Origin: Hyphomicrobiales bacterium
GTDB taxonomy: Bacteria > Pseudomonadota > Alphaproteobacteria > Rhizobiales > Beijerinckiaceae
NCBI GenBank assembly: GCA_028290405.1
Contig: JAQGJX010000110.1
Coordinates: forward strand, 1 to 47,634
DNA: 47,634 nucleotides
Reading direction: 5' to 3'
The translations under genes were made by a program, and so were the position numbers. The stretch's first letter is position 1. Each line of letters begins with the position of its first letter. The notes under the pieces are model-generated. The model did no database searches. It had not been told where the DNA came from and was given only the letters and a program-made list of their open reading frames with translations. Positions 41,978 through 47,634 of this stretch are shown here, piece by piece.

Positions 41978-43071
41978 CCTGCGCCCGCCCCCGCGTCGTC
42001 CGTCACAAGCGTCTCGACGGACGAGATGGTCGGCAGGTTCTGGGCGATGCACGTCCATGAATCGCCCTCGTCGGCGCTGGCGTAGACGCTGCCTGAACTC
42101 GTTCCGAAATAGACGCCCGCCCGGTCGAGCGTATCGGTCGCCAGCGCCTGCCGCAGGACGCCGAAGAAGGCGCTGCGCTGGGGCAGTCCTTCGCGCAGAG
42201 CCTCCCAGGTGTCGCCGCCGTCGCGCGTGCGCCACACGGCGGCCTTGGCGTCCGGCATGAAGCGCCCTTTGACGTCGCCGTTAAGCGGCAGGAGATACAA
42301 CGTGTCGGGATCGCGCGGATGCACGGCGGCCGGAAAGCCGAAGGAGGACGGCAGGCCCTCCTCGATGCTGCGCCAGGTGCGCCCTTCGTCGTCGCTGCGA
42401 TACATGCCGCAATGGTTCTGCTGGTAAAGCCGCTCGCTCCCGGGCGCCTGCACGAGGCAGTGCACGCATTGGCCGAACTCCGGATAATTCTGTCCCTCCG
42501 GCATGTAGTCCGCGCGCGTGCCCTTGTTGCGCGCCTCCCAATGGGCGCCGCCGTCGGCGGTGTGGAAGACGCCGGCGGCCGACACGCCGATCCAAATCTT
42601 GCGCTCGTCGGCGGGATCGACGACCAGCGAATGCAGGATCAGCCCCGCCCCGCCGGGGTTCCACGCGGACCGCGAGGGATGCGCCTGCAGGCCCGTCAGA
42701 TGCTGGAAAGTCGCGCCCTCGTCGTCGCTGCGGAAAAGGCCTGCGGGCTCTACGCCCACGTACAGCGAGCCGCCCCGCGGGGCGACGCTCCATACGGTCT
42801 TCACCGGCGTGGCGCCGGGCTCGTACGCAAGCCCCTCGCGCGAATGGGACCATGTGCGGCCAAGGTCCGTGGACTTCCACACGGCGGGGCCGAACCATTC
42901 GCTGCCGCCGCCCGCATAGATGACGCGCGTGCGCGGATCGGCGGCCGCGTGCTGGATGGGCCATGTCTCGCAATAGGGTCCGCGCAGGTCCCAGTCGCGC
43001 CGCGCCTCGTCGCTCTCAAGGATGAAGACGCCTTTGCGCGTTCCCAACAGCACGTAAACCCGCTTGGACAT
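41974..43071 (-). CDS. BNR/Asp-box repeat beta-propeller protein (exo-sialidase-like)
   Basis: A 365-residue protein built from six Asp-box repeats (S/T-x-D-x-G-x-T-W type): KSTDLGRTW, RSDDEGATF, HTADGGAHW, RSDDEGRTW, RTRDGGDTW and ASADEGDSW, one per blade of a propeller. The N-terminus VYVLLGTRKGVFIL has no signal peptide, so it is cytoplasmic and unlikely to be a secreted sialidase despite the fold. GGGAG precedes the ATG. It is coupled to the MoaD-like gene by a 4-base overlap and preceded by the SRPBCC gene at 20 bases. Confidence 0.88.
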   Translation of the reverse strand: MSKRVYVLLGTRKGVFILESDEARRDWDLRGPYCETWPIQHAAADPRTRVIYAGGGSEWFGPAVWKSTDLGRTWSHSREGLAYEPGATPVKTVWSVAPRGGSLYVGVEPAGLFRSDDEGATFQHLTGLQAHPSRSAWNPGGAGLILHSLVVDPADERKIWIGVSAAGVFHTADGGAHWEARNKGTRADYMPEGQNYPEFGQCVHCLVQAPGSERLYQQNHCGMYRSDDEGRTWRSIEEGLPSSFGFPAAVHPRDPDTLYLLPLNGDVKGRFMPDAKAAVWRTRDGGDTWEALREGLPQRSAFFGVLRQALATDTLDRAGVYFGTSSGSVYASADEGDSWTCIAQNLPTISSVETLVTDDAGAGAG

Positions 43072-43091
43072 ATGCGCTCTCCCGCTGGACG

Positions 43092-43559
43092 TCAGAGCTT
43101 CGCCACCACGGCTTCAAGCTGGTCCGTCGCCTTGCCCCAGCCTTCATGAAAGCCCATCGCCTCATGCTGGCGCTTGTCCTCGGCGCTCCAGTGCAGGACG
43201 CGGGCCGTGTAGCGCGTGCCCTGCCCTTCCGGGTCGAACGTCAGCACCAGCGTCATGAAGGGCTTTGCGGACGGCTCCCACGCGCGCGTGTACGCGTCCG
43301 TGACGACCAGCTTCTCGTTGGGCTTCACTTCAAGATACACGCCGTGGTTCAGGATCTCGGGGCCGTCCGGGCCGCGCATCGCCACGAGATTCGAGCCGCC
43401 CGGGCGCACGTCCAGTTCAGCGCGCGGCGTCGTGTAGGGCGGCGGCGTGAACCATTGCGTGAGAAGGCTGGGTTCGGTCCAGGCGCGGTAGACCTTGTGG
43501 GGCGGCGCGTCGATGTAGCGCGTGAGCGTCAGGGCGCGTTCGTCGTCATGGTCGTTCAT
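43092..43559 (-). CDS. SRPBCC (AHSA1-type) domain protein
   Basis: A 155-residue helix-grip protein: LTRYIDAPPHKVYRAWTEPSLLTQWFTPPPY at the start, VYLEVKPNEKLVVTDAY in the middle and the C-terminal helix HEAMGFHEGWGKATDQLEAVVAKL. The fold binds hydrophobic ligands; AHSA1-type members are common with VOC proteins in stress or unknown-metabolism operons. GAGGGAAG precedes ATG 43559. Spacing to its neighbours is 10 and 20 bases. Confidence 0.9.
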   Translation of the reverse strand: MNDHDDERALTLTRYIDAPPHKVYRAWTEPSLLTQWFTPPPYTTPRAELDVRPGGSNLVAMRGPDGPEILNHGVYLEVKPNEKLVVTDAYTRAWEPSAKPFMTLVLTFDPEGQGTRYTARVLHWSAEDKRQHEAMGFHEGWGKATDQLEAVVAKL

Positions 43560-43569
43560 GTCGCTTCCC

Positions 43570-44037
43570 TCAGCGGCCGTCGGCGGCGCGTTCGAGTTCA
43601 TGGATGTCCAGCTTCACCATGCGCATCATGGCCTGCATGGCCCGCTGGGCGCGCGCCCGGTCGGGATGGTTCAGAAGCTCCATCGTGCCCTTCGGCACGA
43701 TCTGCCACGACACGCCGTAGCGGTCCGTGAGCCAGCCGCATTGAATCGGCTTGCCGCCGGCGCACAGGCTGTCCCACAGCCGATCCACCTGCTCCTGGCT
43801 GTCGCAGGAGAGGAACAGCGACACGGCCATCGAGGGCGCCGCGTCGGGCCCGTTCAGCAGCAGCAGCCGGTCGTCGCCGATTTCAAGGGTCGCGGCGATA
43901 AGCGCGCCCGCAGGACCCGGGCCGCTCTCGCCGGCGCGCATCACCTGGGCCGCACGCGACCCGGGAATCGCCGCGAGGTAGAAGTTCATGGCCTCTTCGG
44001 CGTCGCCGCCGAACGCAAGGCAAGGGGATAGCTTCAT
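43570..44037 (-). CDS. VOC-family (PhnB/glyoxalase-like) protein
   Basis: A 155-residue PhnB-type member of the vicinal oxygen chelate superfamily: KLSPCLAFGGDAEEAMNFYLAAIPGS, LLLLNGPDAAPSMAVSLFLSC, the CGWLTDRYGVSWQIVP strand and the Arg-rich helix at the end. VOC enzymes chelate a metal, but the HxE ligands are not obvious here. GGAGG precedes ATG 44037. It forms an operon with the SRPBCC gene (10-base gap) and the flavin reductase gene (29 bases). Confidence 0.88.
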   Translation of the reverse strand: MKLSPCLAFGGDAEEAMNFYLAAIPGSRAAQVMRAGESGPGPAGALIAATLEIGDDRLLLLNGPDAAPSMAVSLFLSCDSQEQVDRLWDSLCAGGKPIQCGWLTDRYGVSWQIVPKGTMELLNHPDRARAQRAMQAMMRMVKLDIHELERAADGR

Positions 44038-44066
44038 TGGGCGTCCTCCGGACGACGAACATGGGT

Positions 44067-44657
44067 CTAATAGGGCGGCTTTCTGCGGGCGCGCTGGGCC
44101 TTGGCGGCTTCGATCCACCATTCAAGGTCGTCGGCGAATTTACCGAAAGCGCCGTCGAGCGCCTGCCCCGATTTTCCCGTGGCCTCTCCGTTCTCGTCAA
44201 GCGTATCGGCGATGGGTCCCACCGTCAGCGTGGCCGAGCAGACGACCATGCCCATCTCGCACAGGGTCGCGTGCCAGGCGGAGTTCGAACGCGCGCCCGC
44301 CAGGCGGCCCGCCGAATAGCTCGCGATGGACGCCGGGCGCCAGAACCATTCCTCGAGGAAATGGTCGGTCAGGTTCTTGAGGCCAGGCTGCATGCCCCAA
44401 TTGTATTCGCCCGTGACGAACACGAAGCCGTCCGCATTCCTGATCTTGCCCGCCAGCGCCTCCATGTTGGCGGGCGCCGAGCCCTTCGGGTGCTCCTTGT
44501 ACATGCGGTCGAGCATCGGCAGGCCGACCGCCTTCGCGTCGATCAGCTCCACCTCTCGTCCACGCTCGCGAAAGCGGCGCACGAGGTAATCGGCGAGCCG
44601 GATTCCCATCCGGTCGCGGCGGTAGGAGCCATAGAAAATCAGCAATCTGTCGGCCAT
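44067..44657 (-). CDS. NADPH-dependent FMN reductase
   Basis: A 196-residue flavodoxin-like protein. LLIFYGSYRRDRMGIRLA is the FMN-phosphate loop, and VTGEYNWGMQPGLKNLTDHF is the strong family signature that covers the isoalloxazine ring. It reduces FMN or a quinone-like acceptor with NAD(P)H. AGGAGG precedes ATG 44657. It appears to head a six-gene operon; it could also supply reduced flavin to the luciferase-like oxygenase at 10740, which is speculative. Confidence 0.9.
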   Translation of the reverse strand: MADRLLIFYGSYRRDRMGIRLADYLVRRFRERGREVELIDAKAVGLPMLDRMYKEHPKGSAPANMEALAGKIRNADGFVFVTGEYNWGMQPGLKNLTDHFLEEWFWRPASIASYSAGRLAGARSNSAWHATLCEMGMVVCSATLTVGPIADTLDENGEATGKSGQALDGAFGKFADDLEWWIEAAKAQRARRKPPY

Positions 44658-44897
44658 CGCGTGTCCTCCTGCGGGGCCGTGCGCCGTCAAGCGGCGCGCC
44701 CGCCCGGATGGCCCGCCCCGTGGCGCGTTCGCACGCACATAGGCCGCAACCTTCGCGCGCCAAGGCTTCGCGTCCCGCTCCTTGCTCCCGCGAGCCGGCG
44801 CGGCAAGGCAGGAACGCGCAAGCGGCCCTGTCGTTGTGGAGAGGAGGCCTGCGCGGCGCAGCGGCGCCGCCGGGCGATTTTTTGAGGAGTGACTGGA
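44658..44897. other. divergent intergenic region
   Basis: About 240 bases between the flavin reductase (leftward) and the PRC-barrel gene (rightward). It is GC-rich with no supported gene; a TTTTTT run at about 44878-44883 follows a GC-rich inverted-repeat area and could be a terminator remnant just before the PRC-barrel ribosome site. No clear promoter hexamers are visible. Confidence 0.3.
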
Positions 44898-45602
44898 ATG
44901 ACGCACGTTGGCGAGACGAAGGCGCGCATCCCCGAGGTGGAAGTGGTCGAGGTCGTGGTGGACCGGGACGCCGCCGCGAGCGCAGAGACGCGGCGGGCGG
45001 GCATGGACGCCACGAGGGGCTATTCTCAAGATCAGCAGAGCGCCCAGCGCATGCAGGAGCGCCGCCGTATTGAGGAGCGCCAGCGGCTTCATGACGAGGG
45101 CTTCGGGGCCACGCGCCAAAGGGCTCCGCGGAGCGGCGGGCATGAGCTGCAATACGCCGCCGGGGCCATCGCCACGGCGCTGGCGGGCGCCGCCGCGCTG
45201 GGGTTTCTCGCGGCGCGCCGGTATTCGTCCACACGCGATGAGGACCACGGGTTTCGGCGCGGCGAGCGCACCGGCAAACGGCTGATCGAGACGGACCGCG
45301 TCGAGGGCGCGAGCGTCTACGCCCGCGAGGGAACGCGCCTTGGCGTCATCAAGCGCATCATGCTCGACAAGATGAGCGGCCGCGCCGCCTATGCGGTGAT
45401 GAGTTCGGGCGGGATTCTCGGCATGGGGGCGGAGGACTACGCGCTGGCGTGGAATCAACTCGACTACGATCCCCATCTTGGCGGCTACCGCACCAGCCTT
45501 TCCAAGGAACAGGCACGCGACCTTCCGACCTTGGGCGACGTGGAGAAGCAGCGGCGCCATCAGAGCGACGGCATGACGGCCTCGTTCTGGCTCATCGGCT
45601 AG
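44898..45602 (+). CDS. PRC-barrel domain membrane protein
   Basis: A 234-residue protein. A charged N-terminus (about 1-85, rich in R, E and Q) leads to one membrane helix (about 88-110, LQYAAGAIATALAGAAALGFLAARR) and a C-terminal PRC-barrel (about 135-215): VEGASVYAREGTRLGVIKRIMLDKMSGRAAYAVMSSGGILGMG. PRC-barrel proteins are often stress-induced or bind other proteins or RNA. GAGGAG lies 8 bases before ATG 44898. It stands alone, convergent with the small gene at 45627. Confidence 0.82.
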   Translation: MTHVGETKARIPEVEVVEVVVDRDAAASAETRRAGMDATRGYSQDQQSAQRMQERRRIEERQRLHDEGFGATRQRAPRSGGHELQYAAGAIATALAGAAALGFLAARRYSSTRDEDHGFRRGERTGKRLIETDRVEGASVYAREGTRLGVIKRIMLDKMSGRAAYAVMSSGGILGMGAEDYALAWNQLDYDPHLGGYRTSLSKEQARDLPTLGDVEKQRRHQSDGMTASFWLIG

Positions 45603-45626
45603 CGCGAGGGGCGCGGCGGCGATTCC

Positions 45627-45800
45627 TCAGCGAGGGATCGCCACCCCCAGCAGCAGCAGGCCGCAAATCACCCCCAGGCCCAGCATGAACACGATGAACG
45701 CGGGCCTCAGCAGCCAGCCCATGGCGGGCGCGACGTTCGTGAACGTGAGCGTGCCGGTGATGATGGCCATGACGACGAAGACGGAGAGTATCTGGAGCAT
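45627..45800 (-). CDS. DUF1328-like small membrane protein
   Basis: A 57-residue hydrophobic protein, MLQILSVFVVMAIITG through LGLGVICGLLLLGVAIPR, with two membrane segments separated by a NVAPAMG turn. Length and the MLxI...F pattern fit the DUF1328/YtjA family of tiny inner-membrane proteins. The upstream CGAGG is a modest ribosome site. It is separate from the acyl-CoA ligase, whose stop lies about 49 bases upstream on this strand. Confidence 0.65.
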   Translation of the reverse strand: MLQILSVFVVMAIITGTLTFTNVAPAMGWLLRPAFIVFMLGLGVICGLLLLGVAIPR

Positions 45801-45848
45801 CTGGAACCTCGGACAGGTGCGGCGACAACCTTCCAGCCGCCGGATGGT

Positions 45849-47297
45849 TCAGCTTCCGGAGCCGTCCCGCGCAGCCGCCAGCAGCGCGCGCAACTGGTTG
45901 CGCATGGTCTTGCCCTCCGCAGTGCGGGGCACGGCCGCAATGGGCTTCAGGCCAGCGAGCGGCAGCTTGAAGACCTCCGCCTGCAGGTGCGCCCGCAGGG
46001 CTTCGGGATCGACGCCCGGCGCCAGCCGCGCGCCCGCCCAGAGCCGGTCGACGCCGTCAGCGCCCGGCAGCGCGCACACCGCGCCATCCTCGACGTCCGG
46101 GTGCGCGCGGAGCAACAGATCGAGCTGGTCGGCCGAAACCTTGACGCCGCCCAGATTGAGCCGGTCGTCGGTCCTGCCCGCGATGCACAGGACGCCCTCC
46201 GGAGTGATCCGCCCCAAGTCCCCGGGATAGAACCACGCATCCGAGGCCGGCCGCTCGCCGAGCGCGGCGGCGTGCGCGCGCGTCCTGTAGCGAATGGCGC
46301 CCTCCTGCGCGGGCGGCAGCGGGGTCTGGTCGTCCGACACGACCTCCACGTCCGCCCACGGGGCGATGAACCCCACGGCGCCCTCGATGTGTTCAATCGC
46401 CAGCATGTCCGGCGCGAAGGCCGGGATCGAGCCTTCCGTCGATCCGTAGACGGAGACGACGCGGCGGCACAGCTTGGCGCGCAGGCCGCGCAGCAGGTCC
46501 GGGTGCAGCACCGCGCCGCCGATCCAGACCGCCGCGAGGTGATCCAGCGCACCCGGCGAGGGATCGTCGAAGCGGATGAGCTCCGCCGCCTGCTGGGTCG
46601 AGGCGATGATCAACTCGGCGCGAAAATTCGACAGGAGCCCGTAAACCGCCGCAGGCGCGTTCGCGTAGCACGCCGCCCGCCCCTGCATGAGCGCCATGCA
46701 GGACGCCCGGAAGCCGTAGCCCGAGCCGAGCCCAGGCAGGATCACGGCGCGCGACCAGGACACGCCGCTGACGATGCTGGTGTAGTAGGCGTACCAGTCG
46801 CTCTGCGCGACGAAATCGAACACCGTCGCCTTCGGGACGCCCGTGCTGCCCGAGGTGAAGAAGATCGCGCGCCGCTGGCCGCCGGCAGCGGCGCCTGGGG
46901 CCGGAGGGGCGGTGAACCAGTCGTCCGCGACGCGCACGTTGCGCACGCTCGCTTCGCCCGGGCCTTCCATGTGAAGCAGGGCGCTGACGCCCGCGGCCTT
47001 GAGGTGCGGCAGGTGCGAGCGGTTGACGGGAGCCGCCACATACCCGGCGCTCATCAGCGCGAGAGCGACCGCGAGCATCTTGCCGGGATGATCGACGCAA
47101 ACCGCGACCGGGCGGCCTGGATCAAGGCCCAGCGCCTTGATGCGCGCGCGGGCGCCGCCGACGGCGCGCGAGAGCGCCCCATAGGTGATGACGGAATTGG
47201 GCAGCACCACCGCCGGATGGAGCGGCTGGCAGCGAGCCCAGAAATCGATCAGGTCGGTGACGAACACCCCGATGGCCTCGCCGTCTGTCCAGAACAC
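45849..47297 (-). CDS. AMP-binding acyl-CoA ligase
   Basis: A 482-residue ANL-superfamily enzyme, slightly short for the family (usually 500-650). A3 motif FFTSGSTGVPKAT, A5 YGSTEGSIP, A7 YPGDLGRITPEG, the hinge GRTDDRLNLGGVKVSADQLD and the C-terminal lysine region RTAEGKTMRNQLR (K in GKTMRN) are all present, so it should be active. The start is uncertain: GTG 47297 lies within the A-run of the barrel-protein terminator; GTG 47267 with GCGAGG upstream would give a 472-residue protein. It activates an acid to a CoA thioester; the substrate is unknown. Confidence 0.85.
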   Translation of the reverse strand: MFWTDGEAIGVFVTDLIDFWARCQPLHPAVVLPNSVITYGALSRAVGGARARIKALGLDPGRPVAVCVDHPGKMLAVALALMSAGYVAAPVNRSHLPHLKAAGVSALLHMEGPGEASVRNVRVADDWFTAPPAPGAAAGGQRRAIFFTSGSTGVPKATVFDFVAQSDWYAYYTSIVSGVSWSRAVILPGLGSGYGFRASCMALMQGRAACYANAPAAVYGLLSNFRAELIIASTQQAAELIRFDDPSPGALDHLAAVWIGGAVLHPDLLRGLRAKLCRRVVSVYGSTEGSIPAFAPDMLAIEHIEGAVGFIAPWADVEVVSDDQTPLPPAQEGAIRYRTRAHAAALGERPASDAWFYPGDLGRITPEGVLCIAGRTDDRLNLGGVKVSADQLDLLLRAHPDVEDGAVCALPGADGVDRLWAGARLAPGVDPEALRAHLQAEVFKLPLAGLKPIAAVPRTAEGKTMRNQLRALLAAARDGSGS

Positions 47298-47327
47298 AAA
47301 AGGCCCCCGCCGCGTGCGACGGGGGCC
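47298..47327 (-). terminator. rho-independent terminator of the barrel-protein gene
   Basis: On the minus strand an 11-bp stem with one wobble pair (47327-47317 with 47312-47302, GGCCCCCGTCG and CGGCGGGGGCC), a 4-nt loop and a TTTT tract follow the stop of the barrel gene. The T tract reaches directly into the annotated GTG of the acyl-CoA ligase. Confidence 0.82.
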
Positions 47328-47343
47328 GGATGGAGCTCAACGA

Positions 47344-47634
47344 TCAGTTGATGTTGAGGCTGTTCAGGTTGCGGCCCATTCCGCGGCTGACGCTGCTGAT
47401 CGGATCGCGGATGTCCAGCGTGGTTCCGGTGCGGTCGTTGGCCAGCAGGGTGCCTTCGCCGAAGTAGATGCGCACGCCGGCCTTTACGGCATGGGACGTG
47501 GTCTTGAAGTTGTCGTTGTAGAAGGTGGTGCAGCAGTTAACTCCGCTCGCCGTGAGCTTCGTGTCTGCACCCTCGTACTTCAGGAACGCGGAGAACGGCG
47601 AAGCGCCGAACTTGTGCTCCACGCCCACGCCCCA
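47344..47634 (-). CDS. outer-membrane beta-barrel protein, 5' partial
   Basis: Ninety-six residues of the C-terminus are visible and the frame is open to the window edge. Amphipathic strands such as HKFGASPFSAFLKYEGAD and KTTSHAVKAGVRIYFGEG are typical of the final strands of a porin-like beta barrel, followed by an unusual tail (DIRDPISSVSRGMGRNLNSLNIN). The final residue is Asn rather than an aromatic, so the barrel's true last strand may end at RIYF. Family is not determinable from this part. Confidence 0.65.
   Translation of the reverse strand, partial: WGVGVEHKFGASPFSAFLKYEGADTKLTASGVNCCTTFYNDNFKTTSHAVKAGVRIYFGEGTLLANDRTGTTLDIRDPISSVSRGMGRNLNSLNIN

Overview
The window is a GC-rich, gene-dense chromosomal segment with no rRNA, tRNA, insertion sequence, CRISPR array or phage block that I could find. 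Family content points to an alphaproteobacterium, most likely of the order Hyphomicrobiales (Rhizobiales): many orphan Bug/TctC-type periplasmic receptors, a hemP gene with Irr-like operators, a feruloyl-CoA synthase cluster with a Liv-type ABC transporter, and strong GGAGG ribosome sites. Genus is not decidable by eye. Both ends cut genes: a Bug receptor at the left and an outer-membrane beta-barrel protein at the right.

Layout. (1) 1-9.4 kb: a small-molecule uptake and degradation region with three Bug receptors, an AraC regulator, a class V aminotransferase, a YciI-like protein, an M24 (creatinase/aminopeptidase-fold) protein that has lost nearly all its metal ligands, an alpha/beta hydrolase, DoxX and SlyX. 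(2) 9.5-25.7 kb: acyl-CoA metabolism, with an MFS transporter, a luciferase-like monooxygenase, a thiolase with its DUF35 partner, a crotonase-MarR operon divergent from feruloyl-CoA synthase, a complete livKGFHM transporter, then a lipocalin-like protein, acyl-CoA dehydrogenase and DUF2786 operon, and an SDR followed by a Bug receptor. (3) 25.7-29.9 kb: another Bug receptor, an ABC-F ATPase, and an Hpt protein divergent from an OmpR-type response regulator. (4) 29.9-35.7 kb: a self-contained iron acquisition locus, hemP facing a Fiu-like TonB-dependent receptor, PKHD hydroxylase, ExbB, ExbD and TonB, with two Irr-box-like palindromes between the divergent genes. (5) 35.8-41.4 kb: two tandem periplasmic-binding-protein-fold proteins without signal peptides, a Bug receptor, an ACMSD-type amidohydrolase and an FAD monooxygenase, which reads as an aromatic-acid pathway. 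(6) 41.4-47.6 kb: a tight minus-strand operon (flavin reductase, VOC, SRPBCC, BNR-repeat protein, MoaD/ThiS-like protein, BrnA-like protein), a PRC-barrel membrane protein, a DUF1328-like micro-protein, an AMP-binding acyl-CoA ligase and the partial barrel protein.

How it works together. Most of the window looks like a scavenging and catabolic island: six Bug receptors and one Liv transporter bind carboxylates or aromatic acids, CoA ligases activate them, and crotonase, dehydrogenase and thiolase enzymes process them under AraC and MarR control. The iron locus is an independent regulated module. The least explained parts are the signal-less binding-protein pair at 35.8-37.6 kb, the metal-ligand-less M24 protein, and the translationally coupled BNR-MoaD pair. 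All function calls come from reading motifs and family resemblance; no database search was run.
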